DNA of 49,918 nucleotides from Lachnospiraceae bacterium (GCA_021770615.1 JAETQR010000031.1:1-49918), one strand, 5' to 3'. Shown: positions 26,189 to 35,303, counted from the first letter of the stretch. Notes: a model not told the origin generated them from the sequence alone. Made by a program: numbers and translations.

Positions 26189-26274
26189 TGATAAAATAAG
26201 TTCTGACGAACTTATTAACGAGTTTTTGCAAAACTCCGGATGCACAGAAACCGTGTGCAAAAACTGTGATACAA
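26189..26274 (+). repeat. 86-bp three-hairpin repeat, copy 1
   Basis: 78 of 86 bases match 30539-30624 with no gaps. It holds three consecutive hairpins: AAGTTC-TGAC-GAACTT, GAGTTTT-TGC-AAAACTC, and GCACA...TGTGC. Here it lies upstream of the Fn3 gene (minus strand) in the orientation opposite to that gene. Function unknown; see copy 2. Confidence 0.8.
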
Positions 26275-26324
26275 CCTCATTTTACTTCGTGACAGGGTAG
26301 TTTGTCAATCACTTTTAAAAATAA

Positions 26325-27713
26325 TTATTTACCAAATGCATCCTCCAGAAATACGACATACCCCTTCATCGTCTCATAGACATCCGCCTTACTCACGATC
26401 TCCCACGGCGCATGCATATTGAGGACCGCCACGCCGCAGTCGATGACTTCCATCCCGTAAAGTGCCAGAATGTATGCGATCGTTCCGCCGCCGCCAATAT
26501 CCACTTTGCCAAGTTCCGCTGTCTGGTAAGCCACCTTCCGCTCATCCAGGATCCTGCGGATTCCGGCCATATACTCGGCATTTGCATCGTTGCTGCCGGA
26601 TTTCCCCCTGGCGCCTGTGTATTTATTAAAGACCATTCCTTTTCCAAAATAAGCCGCATTCTTCGGCTCGTAGGCTGCCTTAAAGGTTGGGTCATAGGCT
26701 GCACTCACATCGGAAGAGAGCATTTTGGAATTGGAGAGGCATCTCCTGAGTGCGATATCGCTATAATCCCCCATACAGTTCAATATCTCCGCCACTGTAT
26801 TTTCAAATGTCTTTGACTGCATACCGGTCGCACCCACGCTTCCGATCTCCTCCTTATCCACGAGAAGACAGCATGTCGTATACTCCGTTCCCTCCACATC
26901 AAGCATCGCTTTCAGAGAAGTAAAAGCACATACACGGTCATCCTGCCCATACCCCATGATCATGCTCGCATCGATACCGGCCTCTCTCGCCTTTCCGGCC
27001 GGGACTACCTCGATTTCAGCAGAGAGAAAATCCTCTTCCTCCACATCATATTTTTCTTTTAAAATCTGCAGCACACTCCGCTTTACTGCATCCTTCTCAT
27101 CATCCTTGAGCGGAATGCTCCCAAAAAGGATATCCAGTTCCTCTCCCTCAATAACCTTATTTGCCTTCTTTTCCATGCGCTCACCGGCTAAATGGATGAG
27201 AAGATCTGTCACGCAAAAGACCGGATCTGACTCGTCCTCCCCGATCTTTACCTCGACCAGACTCCCGTCCTTTTTTGCAATGACGCCGTGCAGCGCCAGT
27301 GGAAGAGTCACCCACTGGTATTTTTTGATCCCGCCATAATAGTGTGTATCAAGATAGGCAAACCCGCCTTCCTCATAAAGAGGGTTCTGCTTCAGATCCA
27401 GCCTTGGCGAGTCGATATGGGCTCCAAGGATCGCCATCCCATCTTCCAACGGCCTTTTTCCAATCTGAAAAAGCGAGACCATCTTTTTCATTCCCACAGA
27501 ATATACCTTGTCCCCGGCTTTCAGCTTCTTTCCCTGAGCCACAATACCGGCAAGATCTTTATACCCGGCTTCCTCCGCCATGGCAACTGCTTTTTTTACA
27601 CATTCCCGCTCTGTCTTTCCCTCATCGAGAAAATTCCGGTATTCTTTATTTAATTTATTCAGTTCCCTCAGTTCCTTTTTGGTATAATCCTTCCATGCAA
27701 TCTTTCTTTCCAT
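26325..27713 (-). CDS. M18-family aminopeptidase
   Basis: 462 residues. Zinc-dependent aminopeptidase removing acidic or neutral N-terminal residues. Recognisable blocks are GAHIDSPRLDLKQNPLYEE (metal-binding His-x-Asp), LLVDKEEIGSVGATG (catalytic Glu-Glu), VSAAYDPTF and the C-terminal LNMHAPWEIVSKADVY with the last His ligand. The ATG at 27713 (MERKIAWKDYTKKE) follows AGGAGG by about 12 bases; the frame extends to 27812 but that part is not conserved-looking. Cytoplasmic, likely in peptide utilisation. Confidence 0.9.
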   Translation of the reverse strand: MERKIAWKDYTKKELRELNKLNKEYRNFLDEGKTERECVKKAVAMAEEAGYKDLAGIVAQGKKLKAGDKVYSVGMKKMVSLFQIGKRPLEDGMAILGAHIDSPRLDLKQNPLYEEGGFAYLDTHYYGGIKKYQWVTLPLALHGVIAKKDGSLVEVKIGEDESDPVFCVTDLLIHLAGERMEKKANKVIEGEELDILFGSIPLKDDEKDAVKRSVLQILKEKYDVEEEDFLSAEIEVVPAGKAREAGIDASMIMGYGQDDRVCAFTSLKAMLDVEGTEYTTCCLLVDKEEIGSVGATGMQSKTFENTVAEILNCMGDYSDIALRRCLSNSKMLSSDVSAAYDPTFKAAYEPKNAAYFGKGMVFNKYTGARGKSGSNDANAEYMAGIRRILDERKVAYQTAELGKVDIGGGGTIAYILALYGMEVIDCGVAVLNMHAPWEIVSKADVYETMKGYVVFLEDAFGK

Positions 27714-27762
27714 TTCTGCTTCAACCTCCTGACTCTGTTTTATAGTATTGCACAAATGTGCT

Positions 27763-27993
27763 TTATTCATCAAACTCCACAATGACATAAAATCCTTTTT
27801 CATTCTGGACAATATCCCTGACCACTCCCTCGCGCTTTGTAAGCCGCTCCGAAAACGGAAAATTTCCTGACATCGCCACCGCCGGTACGATCGTATAATA
27901 ATAAGCCCGGGGGAGCACCCCCTCGACGACAGTCACACTCTGTCCCGGCTCAACAAGTCCTTCCCGTTCCATCTTAAATTCCATTTCCCGCAT
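27763..27993 (-). CDS. Conserved-looking small protein of unknown function
   Basis: 76 residues from ATG 27993, seven bases after AAGGCGG; an alternative ATG at 28017 overlaps the truA stop without a ribosome binding site. The protein is rich in beta strands (SVTVVEGVLPRAYYYTIVPAVAM ... FYVIVEFDE) with no motif I recognise. Directly downstream of truA and probably on its transcript. Clean start and codon use support a real gene. Confidence 0.65.
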   Translation of the reverse strand: MREMEFKMEREGLVEPGQSVTVVEGVLPRAYYYTIVPAVAMSGNFPFSERLTKREGVVRDIVQNEKGFYVIVEFDE

Positions 27994-28016
27994 ATCTGTT
28001 CCGCCTTTCCCATGCA

Positions 28017-28760
28017 TTAGTCATAATATACTTCTACGAGAAATAATCCTCTGGCAGGAGCGGTTTCGCCCGCATATCTGCGTTCTTTTTTCTCAAGGAT
28101 AGAAAGCATCTCTTCCGGTTTCCTTTTTCCTGCACCTACTTCTACAAGCGTTCCGGTGAGGATACGCACCATGTGATGGAGAAACCCATTTCCCCGGAAG
28201 GTAAGCCGTACCTCCGTATCCGTCTCGTCGATCTGTATCGGCTCCAATGTCCGCACCGTAGACTTTTTCTTGGAAGGTCTTGCACAAAAACTCCGAAAAT
28301 CCTTCTTTCCCGCCAGATATGAGGCAGCTCTTCGCATCGCTTCTATATCAAGAGGTTCGCTTACCTTCCATGCATAGTTTCTTAAAAAAACATGCTCCTT
28401 GTCACATTTTATGATATGATAACGATACATTTTTCCAGTAGCATTCAAGCGGCTGTGAAACCGCTCTCCTGCCTTCCTCGCACGCAGTATCCGTATGTCC
28501 TCCGGAAGATATTTATTCAGATACTCTTCCAGTTTTTTTTCTTCCGGCGCCCCCTCATCCGGTATATGTACATTAGCCACCTGAGTGATGGCATGTACCC
28601 CTGCGTCTGTGCGCCCTGCACCATCAATACAGATTTCCTGTCCGGTCATTTTCGACAGCACATTCTCGATCTTGCCCTGGATCGTCCTGTCTGTACCATG
28701 CTGTCTCTGCCATCCTTTGTATTTTGTTCCATCATACTGTATTTCCAAACGATAGTTCAT
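28017..28760 (-). CDS. truA: tRNA pseudouridine(38-40) synthase
   Basis: 247 residues. It isomerises uridines in the tRNA anticodon arm. Family motifs are the N-terminal LEIQYDGTKYKGWQRQ, the catalytic GAGRTDAGVHAITQVANVH, and FRGNGFLHHMVRILTGTLVEVG. It overlaps the gene upstream by the bases ATGA (28757-28760), so the two are translationally coupled. Confidence 0.95.
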   Translation of the reverse strand: MNYRLEIQYDGTKYKGWQRQHGTDRTIQGKIENVLSKMTGQEICIDGAGRTDAGVHAITQVANVHIPDEGAPEEKKLEEYLNKYLPEDIRILRARKAGERFHSRLNATGKMYRYHIIKCDKEHVFLRNYAWKVSEPLDIEAMRRAASYLAGKKDFRSFCARPSKKKSTVRTLEPIQIDETDTEVRLTFRGNGFLHHMVRILTGTLVEVGAGKRKPEEMLSILEKKERRYAGETAPARGLFLVEVYYD

Positions 28761-29245
28761 AATCTGCTCCGTTTTCCCTCAAATCTGCTGCGTATTCTCA
28801 GCTCGGACATTAAAAATGAATATCCGTCCACACCATCCTCGATGCACAGATCAAGGCTGACTGCCATATTATTCAGGATATGTTCGTCCAATTCATCTTT
28901 CATCCCCTCAAGTATTTTCATTTTTTCCCTGTAGGTATCTGCGTCCAGAAAACGGATCAGGCCGGATACCTCACTGTCGTCATTTTCCCGGCTGTCTTTT
29001 CTCTCACCGTGTACTTCATCCTCTGCATTCCGGACAACGGGCCTCTCTGTCCTCTCATCTGCTGTCAAAGGCTGTCCTTCACAAAATGTCTCATAAAACA
29101 GTTCCTTTTCCAATACATACACCTGAAATTTTCCGGTCATCTCCTGATAACAAACAGCTTCCTGTCCCGCCGGAAGGATCTTGCACTGTGTAATGACCTG
29201 AACTGCTTTGTTTGACTTCCGTGAATAAAAAATTTTCTGCAGCAT
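28757..29245 (-). CDS. Hypothetical protein coupled to truA
   Basis: 162 residues, no family recognised. The N-terminal 60 residues look like beta strands (AVQVITQCKILPAGQEAVCY, FQVYVLEKELFYETF), followed by an acidic disordered stretch (about 60-95) and a helical C-terminus with a Met/Leu-rich region. The reading frame is coupled to truA by a 4-base overlap. The divergent region to the right holds the promoter of the aldolase fusion; no clear minus-strand promoter was found. Confidence 0.7.
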   Translation of the reverse strand: MLQKIFYSRKSNKAVQVITQCKILPAGQEAVCYQEMTGKFQVYVLEKELFYETFCEGQPLTADERTERPVVRNAEDEVHGERKDSRENDDSEVSGLIRFLDADTYREKMKILEGMKDELDEHILNNMAVSLDLCIEDGVDGYSFLMSELRIRSRFEGKRSRL

Positions 29246-29366
29246 TTACATACACCTCGATTTTTTGCCGCCACCGGTTTCTCACTAAGCAGCAGCAATG
29301 ATTCAATTCCTAATACATTTTACTCTAATTATGTGAAAAACACAATGAATTTATTTTGAGTTTTGT

Positions 29367-29394
29367 TTGACTTATCCGTAAAAAAGGGTATAAT
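29367..29394 (+). promoter_or_regulatory. Promoter of the aldolase-VOC gene
   Basis: TTGACT (29367-29372) and TATAAT (29389-29394) with a 16-base spacer. The leader can form an AGCGTA/TACGCT stem before the ribosome binding site. Confidence 0.65.
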
Positions 29395-29484
29395 ATAATT
29401 GGATTATTAGCGTAGCTGCTATTTTCCCGGCAATCATACGCTGACGGATAAATGAATCTATTTCAGGAAAGAAGGACTTTTAAA

Positions 29485-30447
29485 ATGAATGATACTCTTA
29501 TTAAATTATCACAGATCGGTATCGTGCCTGTCGTGGCGCTCAATCACATTGAAGATGCCGTTCCACTGGCAAAAGCACTTTGCGATGGCGGACTTCCCTG
29601 TGCCGAGGTAACATTCCGGACAGATTGTGCCGAGGAGGCGATCCGCACCATGACGACACAATTTCCACAGATGTTCGTAGGAGCCGGTACGGTCCTCACG
29701 ACCGACCAGGTAGACCGGGCAGTAAATGCAGGCGCTAAATTTATCGTAAGCCCGGGACTCAATCCCGAAGTTGTTAAATACTGTGTTGATAAAAATATTC
29801 CGGTGACGCCCGGCTGTGCAAACCCGAGCGATATCGAGCAGGCTATTTCCCTTGGTCTCGACGTGGTGAAAATATTCCCGGCCGAAGCGATCGGCGGGCT
29901 GAACCTGATCAAGTCCATAGCGGCTCCGTATGTGAATATGAAATTTATGCCGACCGGCGGTATCAATGCCAAAAATCTGAATGATTATCTTGCCTTTGAC
30001 CGCATTATTGCCTGTGGAGGGAGCTGGATGGTAAAAGGTTCTCTCGTTGACGCCGGAAAATTCGATGAGATCACAGAGCTCACAAAAGAAGCGGTCCGCA
30101 ATATGCTTGGTTTCCGGATCAAACACATCGGGATCAATTCAGCAGACGACGCTGCTGCCTCCCGGACTGCCGACGCCTTTTCTTCCCTGTTCGGTTTCGG
30201 AAAAAGAGACGCTGACGTTTCTTATTTCTGCGGTGACAGCATTGAGGTCATGAAATCAAACGGAAAAGGATCGATGGGGCACATCGCTGTCGGATGCAAT
30301 TCCGTAGACCGCGCCGTATATCACCTCAGTGCACAGGGTGTGGAATTTGATATGGATACCGCACAGTACACGGAAAAGGGCGCTTTGAAATTTATTTACC
30401 TGAAAGGTGATTTCGGTGGATTCGCCGTACATCTGACGATGAACTGA
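29485..30447 (+). CDS. KHG/KDPG aldolase fused to a VOC-superfamily domain
   Basis: 320 residues. Residues 1-210 are a complete KDPG/KHG aldolase with Glu in AEVTFRTD, the Schiff-base Lys in DVVKIFPAEAIGG and the phosphate loop PTGGIN; it splits 2-keto-3-deoxy-6-phosphogluconate or 2-keto-4-hydroxyglutarate into pyruvate plus an aldehyde. Residues 211-320 (IKHIGINSADD ... GHIAVGCNSVDRAVYHLSAQGVEF ... GGFAVHL) are a glyoxalase/VOC-like fold, appended without a gap. The ATG at 29485 follows AAGGACTTTTAAA; the open frame begins at 29452 without a better site. Single gene with its own promoter and strong terminator. Confidence 0.9.
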   Translation: MNDTLIKLSQIGIVPVVALNHIEDAVPLAKALCDGGLPCAEVTFRTDCAEEAIRTMTTQFPQMFVGAGTVLTTDQVDRAVNAGAKFIVSPGLNPEVVKYCVDKNIPVTPGCANPSDIEQAISLGLDVVKIFPAEAIGGLNLIKSIAAPYVNMKFMPTGGINAKNLNDYLAFDRIIACGGSWMVKGSLVDAGKFDEITELTKEAVRNMLGFRIKHIGINSADDAAASRTADAFSSLFGFGKRDADVSYFCGDSIEVMKSNGKGSMGHIAVGCNSVDRAVYHLSAQGVEFDMDTAQYTEKGALKFIYLKGDFGGFAVHLTMN

Positions 30448-30464
30448 TTTGTTTAAATCGGAAA

Positions 30465-30514
30465 GCCCCCTGAATCTGGCTAAATGGAAAACTTGTCAGA
30501 TTCAGGGGGCTTTT
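30465..30514 (+). terminator. Terminator of the aldolase-VOC gene
   Basis: GCCCCCTGAATCTG (30465-30478) pairs perfectly with CAGATTCAGGGGGC (30497-30510), followed by TTTT. Confidence 0.9.
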
Positions 30515-30538
30515 GTGATTGTTTCTTTTATTGAGATA

Positions 30539-30624
30539 TGATAAAATAAGTTCTGACAAACTTATCAACGAGTTTTTGCAAAACTCGGAATGCACAGAAA
30601 CCTCGTGCAAAAATTATGATACAA
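30539..30624 (+). repeat. 86-bp three-hairpin repeat, copy 2
   Basis: Second copy of the repeat at 26189-26274, 8 substitutions in 86 bases. The central GAGTTTT-TGC-AAAACTC hairpin is identical. Substitutions in the first hairpin hit one stem position (G-C in copy 1, A opposite C here). It ends 40 bases before the BspA-like gene, in the same orientation, while copy 1 is opposite to its gene, so it is not a simple leader. Confidence 0.8.
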
Positions 30625-30664
30625 TGTTATATACAATCTCACTGATAGAAAGGGGAAAGACATC

Positions 30665-32548
30665 ATGACAAATGCACACAGAAAAATGATCGGAATCGTG
30701 ATGGCAGTTAGTTTGGTAGTGACATCTTTGATCGAGCCATCCCAGCCAGCGCAGGCTGCCGCTAAGAAGATTAAAATCACGCGGTCACTTAAAGTGAAAG
30801 CAGGGAAAACTGCTAAAATTAAATTGAAAAATAACAAGAAAAAGCCTAAGTGGAAAGTGGCCAAGGGAAAGACCGTTGTTAAAATCACAAAGAAAACCAA
30901 AAATTATGCAGTCATTAAAGGCGTAAAAAAGGGAAACGCCAGGATACAGGCAGTGATCGGAAAGAAAAAATATACCTGTAAAGTAACGGTGTCTGCGAAA
31001 CAAGAAACATCGAATGGAGGAAATCCGTCAGTGCCGACGGCTGGCAGTGAAGCAACGCCGACACTGAATGCAGGGAATACACCAGTTCCTACGTCAGGAA
31101 GCGGGGCTACTCCGACCCCGGATACAGGGAATACACCAGCACCAACGCCAGGAACCGAGGCATCTCCGACCCCGGATACAGGGAATACGCCGGCACCAAC
31201 GCCAGGAACCGAGGCATCTCCGACTCCGGGTGCCGAAAATACGCCAGTTCCTACGGATAAAGCAACGCCTACACCAAATGTAGAAAACACACCAGTTCCT
31301 ACAATTACTCCAACTCCGAAAGCAATCACCTATGATGGGAACAATATTGATGAAATCCGCAATGCAACAGAACCGGTTGCCGTTACGATAAAGGAAGGGA
31401 CAATAACATCAATACAGGATAGAGCTTTTCAAGATTGTACAAAATTAACCAGTATCATCATACCAGGGAGTGTGACCGGTATAGGGAACAGTGCATTTTT
31501 TGGATGCAGCGGACTAAGCAATATAAACATTCCAGGGAGTGTGACCAGCATTGGGGATTATGCATTTTCCGAATGCAGCGGACTAAGCAATATAAACATT
31601 CCAGAGAGTGTGTCCAGTATTGGGGATTATGCATTTACCAGATGCAGCGGACTGATAAGCATTCAGGTGTCCGGGGACAATACGGTATATGACAGTCGGA
31701 ATGATTGTAATGCCATTATTGATAAAACGACAAGAACACTATTATATGGATGTAAAAATACAATTATTCCAGATAGTGTGATCAGTATTGGGGCTGGTGC
31801 ATTTTTCGGATGTAGCGGACTAAGCAATATAAGCATACCAGAGAGCGTGTCCAGTATTGGGGATTATGCATTTTCCGGATGTAGCGGGCTAACTGATATA
31901 AGCATACCGAATAGTGTGACCAGTATAGAGTATGGGACATTTACAGGCTGCAGCAGGCTAACCAATATAAGTTTACAGAATAAAGTAACCAGCATAGGGG
32001 GGAGTGCATTTGCCAGATGTAGCGGGCTAACCCAAATAAGCATTCCAGATAGTGTGACCAGCATTGGGAATGCAGCATTTTCCGGATGTAGCGGGCTAAC
32101 CCAAATAAGCATTCCAAAGGGTGTGGCTAGCATTGAGGAGCATGCATTTTCTTACTGTAGTGCCTTGGAGAGCATTCAGGTGTCCAATGATAATACAGCA
32201 TATGACAGTCGGAGTAATTGTAACGCTATTATTGAGAAAGCTACGAATACACTATTATTGGGATGTAAAAATACAACCATTCCAGACAACGTGACCAGCA
32301 TTGGGAATGCAGCATTTTCCGGATGTAGCGGGCTAACCGAAATAAATATTCCAGATAGTGTGACCAGTATTGGGCATTTTGCATTTTATGGATGCAGCGG
32401 GCTAACCGAAATAACGATTCCAGACAAGGTGACCAGTATTGGGAATTCTATATTTTCTGAATGTACTGGATTAACTGGCATTACATGGAAGAATAACACA
32501 TATTCGACTGCGGATGAATTTATGGATGCGTTTAATGAAGGCGCTTAG
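30665..32548 (+). CDS. BspA-like leucine-rich-repeat surface protein
   Basis: 627 residues. A signal peptide (1-32, ending QAAAKK) precedes a Lys-rich Ig-like module (35-115), a Pro/Thr-rich linker (about 120-215) built of 15-16-residue repeats (NTPAPTPGTEASPTPD type), and about 13 BspA-type LRR_5 repeats of 23 residues (235-610) with the core SVTSIGDYAFSGCSGLT. Two longer inserts contain the SIQVSGDNTVYDSRN motif. Such proteins bind host or bacterial surface ligands. No sortase motif. Ribosome binding site GAAAGGGG. The repeats are so alike at DNA level that length variation by recombination is likely. Confidence 0.88.
   Translation: MTNAHRKMIGIVMAVSLVVTSLIEPSQPAQAAAKKIKITRSLKVKAGKTAKIKLKNNKKKPKWKVAKGKTVVKITKKTKNYAVIKGVKKGNARIQAVIGKKKYTCKVTVSAKQETSNGGNPSVPTAGSEATPTLNAGNTPVPTSGSGATPTPDTGNTPAPTPGTEASPTPDTGNTPAPTPGTEASPTPGAENTPVPTDKATPTPNVENTPVPTITPTPKAITYDGNNIDEIRNATEPVAVTIKEGTITSIQDRAFQDCTKLTSIIIPGSVTGIGNSAFFGCSGLSNINIPGSVTSIGDYAFSECSGLSNINIPESVSSIGDYAFTRCSGLISIQVSGDNTVYDSRNDCNAIIDKTTRTLLYGCKNTIIPDSVISIGAGAFFGCSGLSNISIPESVSSIGDYAFSGCSGLTDISIPNSVTSIEYGTFTGCSRLTNISLQNKVTSIGGSAFARCSGLTQISIPDSVTSIGNAAFSGCSGLTQISIPKGVASIEEHAFSYCSALESIQVSNDNTAYDSRSNCNAIIEKATNTLLLGCKNTTIPDNVTSIGNAAFSGCSGLTEINIPDSVTSIGHFAFYGCSGLTEITIPDKVTSIGNSIFSECTGLTGITWKNNTYSTADEFMDAFNEGA
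31068..31320 (+). repeat. Pro/Thr-coding tandem repeat, about 48 bp per unit
   Basis: Units coding for NTPxPTxGxxxxPTPD repeat at roughly 48-base steps, two of them (around 31120-31215) nearly identical. Lies inside the BspA-like gene and codes for a flexible spacer. Confidence 0.8.
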
Positions 32549-32576
32549 CATCGAAGGAATCTTAATTTACCAAGGA

Positions 32577-32602
32577 GGGGGCTGTCAGGAATGACAGTCC
32601 CC
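32577..32602 (+). terminator. Hairpin after the BspA-like gene
   Basis: GGGGGCTGTCA (32577-32587) pairs with TGACAGTCCCC (32592-32602, one G-T). The T tract is poor, so it may serve both converging genes. Confidence 0.6.
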
Positions 32603-32618
32603 GATTATTGTATCCCGG

Positions 32619-33734
32619 TTACTCCGCATAACGTGTCAGTATGACATCCCCCGGTCCTTCATTTCCATTCTCATCTTTCATATGTGTCACAATTTGCACA
32701 TAGAACTCCAAATCAGAATCTCCCTCTGAACAGATCATATCAACTACATTGTAATTTGAATCTTTTTTCGTATAATATTCTGCTGGTATAACCAATTCCA
32801 ATTCTTCAGTTCCATCATAAGCCTCCTTGACTGGGAAGCGGTAAATCCCGAAATCCGTATACCAATACCCCTGATTACCACCCCGGTAACATACAAAATT
32901 TTGATAGCTTAAACAACCACCATATTTTTCGGACCGGATTTTCTTATGACTCATCACCGCCTGGGTTTCACCACCATCCATACGGTACACTCTGATCCCC
33001 ATATACTCCCCCTCTGGTACTGCTGAAAAAATATAATCACCTGCCACGCATGTCTGATTTTTGTTTCCCATATACTCTCTCTCAGCGATGACCTTTTGTT
33101 GGAACTGGTCATATACGATCGTGCGGGACATTTCCGTCATCGGAACCTCCCCCTGATCTGTATAATCATACCCGGAAAAAATGGTAGACATTACAATCTG
33201 ATTTTTTTCATTCACCATAATCCAGTCCACTTTTTCATGTTTATCCTTGTCCCATTTTAGAATTCCCTGCGGTAGCTTCCATTCTGTCACCTCTCCATCC
33301 TCTTTCAAGCCATAAAAAAACGGAAGACCATCCTCTGGCTGTGCAACCCCGATGTAACTTCCATCGAGGCAGACTGCCAAATCCGTCAATTTCTCCTTTG
33401 TCTTTTTCCTCAATCCATTTTCCCACGCTACGGAGCTCATCTCCCATTCTTTTTGATCTGTCAAATTTGCTAATATATATCTTTCCTGTCCATCCTCCTC
33501 ATATCCATACAGCATACTATATCGCCCATCTCTTGTTACGTTACTTCCAAAATTCGTCCCACCTTCGAGCATCTTCTGTTCCCACCATGGGCAGTTCGGA
33601 ACATTCTCAACTTCAGGAATCACCTCTTCCTTTGGATTACTCATATCACTTGTTGCCGTCTCTTCTGTATTTGAAGTAGAACATCCTATCAAAAATATAG
33701 TCATAATAACAAATAACATCAAACACTTTTTCAT
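32619..33734 (-). CDS. Lipoprotein of unknown function, propeller-like
   Basis: 371 residues. A lipoprotein signal peptide is clear: MKKCLMLFVIMTIFLIGCS with the lipobox Cys at residue 17. The mature part has many short strand motifs (YSMLYGYEEDGQERYILANL, AVCLDGSYIGVA) suggestive of a beta-propeller, but no family I recognise. I chose the ATG at 33734, six bases after GGAGGAAA; the frame continues upstream to 33806 through the terminator of hydG. Anchored outside the membrane. Function unknown. Confidence 0.75.
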   Translation of the reverse strand: MKKCLMLFVIMTIFLIGCSTSNTEETATSDMSNPKEEVIPEVENVPNCPWWEQKMLEGGTNFGSNVTRDGRYSMLYGYEEDGQERYILANLTDQKEWEMSSVAWENGLRKKTKEKLTDLAVCLDGSYIGVAQPEDGLPFFYGLKEDGEVTEWKLPQGILKWDKDKHEKVDWIMVNEKNQIVMSTIFSGYDYTDQGEVPMTEMSRTIVYDQFQQKVIAEREYMGNKNQTCVAGDYIFSAVPEGEYMGIRVYRMDGGETQAVMSHKKIRSEKYGGCLSYQNFVCYRGGNQGYWYTDFGIYRFPVKEAYDGTEELELVIPAEYYTKKDSNYNVVDMICSEGDSDLEFYVQIVTHMKDENGNEGPGDVILTRYAE

Positions 33735-33777
33735 TGGATTTCCTCCTGGACTTTTTATCTCCTTATGATCATCTGAA

Positions 33778-33836
33778 AAGCACTCCTTTATACAGACCTC
33801 TGACAAAACAGATATAAGGTGTATAAAAGAGTGCTT
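33778..33836 (-). terminator. Terminator of hydG
   Basis: Arms 33778-33794 and 33820-33836 (17 bases, one mismatch) form a stem; TTTTC follows on the minus strand. Confidence 0.7.
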
Positions 33837-33855
33837 CCCGTTTCATTCGATTGCA

Positions 33856-35286
33856 CTAAAAACGGAAATCCCGTTTCCCTGCATGGATGTTTTCGATATA
33901 TTCCGCCGCTTTTTCTTTCACGACCGGATTCGTAATGATCTCAAGCTCCCTGCGGATGACCTCCTCACCTTTCCTCTTCGTGTCCTCGGAAGCATAATCT
34001 TCCAAATATTCTTTCAATGTCATCAGCGCATTCGGCTGGCAGCAATTTACGATCTGCCCTGATTTTAAGAGTTTCATAAAACGGTCTCCGGTTCTTCCCT
34101 CCCGGTAGCAGGCCGTACAAAAGCTTGGAATATATCCAAGTCCCAGCAGCCAGTTTACGACCTCATCAAGTGTTCTCCGGTCACTCACATCAAACTGCGC
34201 CGAATTTTCCTCAATCTTTTCCTCCTCTACATAACCTCCCACACTCGTTCTGGAACCGCCACTGATCTGCGATATCCCGAGATCCAGCACTCTCCTTCTC
34301 GTCTCTTTTGATTCCCGTGTCGATACGATCATTCCTGTATAAGGAACGGCGATCCGTATTACAGCCACGATCTTTTCAAAGATCTCATCTGAAATCGCAT
34401 TGGAAAAATTATCGGGGTCGATGTCATCGGCGGGACAGATCCTCGGCACACTGATCGTATGCGGGCCTACCCCATACTTTGCTTCCAGATGCTCGGCATG
34501 CATGATGATACCGACTAACTCATAGCGGTACATATTGAGACCAAACAGTACGCCAAGGCCCACATCATCAATCCCACCATCCATCGCCCGGTCCATCGCC
34601 TCCGTGTGGTACGCATAATCATGCTTCGGTCCGGTTGGATGAAGTTCCTCATAACTGTCTTTATGATAGGTCTCCTGAAAAAGGATATAGGTGCCGATTC
34701 CGGCATCGTGCAATTTGCGATAGTTTTCTACAGTTGTAGCAGCAATATTCACATTCACACGGCGGATTGCTCCATTTTTATGCTTGATCCCATAAATTGT
34801 CTCAATACTCTCTAAAATGTATTCGATCGGATTATTGACCGGATCTTCTCCTGATTCGATCGCCAGTCGTTTGTGTCCCATATCCTGAAGCGCGATCACT
34901 TCCTCACGGATTTCCTCCTGGCTCAGCTTCTTACGCCGGATATGCTCATTACAATGATGATACGGACAGTACGTGCAGCCATTTACGCAATAATTTGAAA
35001 GATACAATGGCGCAAACATTACGATACGGTTTCCATAAAAACGCTGCTTGATTTCTCTTGCAAGTTTTTCGATCGCCTTATTTTCTTCCTCTAATTCACA
35101 CTCCAGAAGGACTGCTGCTTCCCTGTGGGAAATTCCTTTCATCTCTCCTGCCTTTTTCAAAATCGAATCAATGAGTTCTTTGTTCGTCTTATTCTTCCAT
35201 GCAAACTCAAGTGATTCCCTGATTTCAGAATCATCAATAAATTCTGTCGCTTTACTTGATTTCGGATCATACATATATGATTTCAC
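33856..35286 (-). CDS. hydG: [FeFe]-hydrogenase maturase HydG (radical SAM tyrosine lyase)
   Basis: 476 residues. The radical-SAM cluster motif is CVNGCTYC (Cys-x3-Cys-x2-Cys) around residue 105 followed by PYHHCNEHIRRKKL. The C-terminal domain has the second cluster motif CTACYREGRTGDRFM with a further Cys in NCCQPN. HydG cleaves tyrosine to make the CO and CN ligands of the H-cluster. It is 17 bases after the TM1266-type gene, forming an operon. hydE, hydF and the hydrogenase structural genes are not in the window. Confidence 0.95.
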   Translation of the reverse strand: MKSYMYDPKSSKATEFIDDSEIRESLEFAWKNKTNKELIDSILKKAGEMKGISHREAAVLLECELEEENKAIEKLAREIKQRFYGNRIVMFAPLYLSNYCVNGCTYCPYHHCNEHIRRKKLSQEEIREEVIALQDMGHKRLAIESGEDPVNNPIEYILESIETIYGIKHKNGAIRRVNVNIAATTVENYRKLHDAGIGTYILFQETYHKDSYEELHPTGPKHDYAYHTEAMDRAMDGGIDDVGLGVLFGLNMYRYELVGIIMHAEHLEAKYGVGPHTISVPRICPADDIDPDNFSNAISDEIFEKIVAVIRIAVPYTGMIVSTRESKETRRRVLDLGISQISGGSRTSVGGYVEEEKIEENSAQFDVSDRRTLDEVVNWLLGLGYIPSFCTACYREGRTGDRFMKLLKSGQIVNCCQPNALMTLKEYLEDYASEDTKRKGEEVIRRELEIITNPVVKEKAAEYIENIHAGKRDFRF

Positions 35287-35303
35287 TCCATTCGTATTTT
35301 TTA

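Noticed and set aside
26189..26274. The 86-bp repeat as a cis-acting leader of the adjacent surface-protein gene
   Set aside because: The two copies lie in opposite orientations relative to their downstream genes, so a shared leader function is unlikely.
31435..32133. Antisense and alternative-frame ORFs across the LRR repeats
   Set aside because: They mirror the repeat periodicity of the real gene, lack ribosome binding sites and encode low-complexity shadows.
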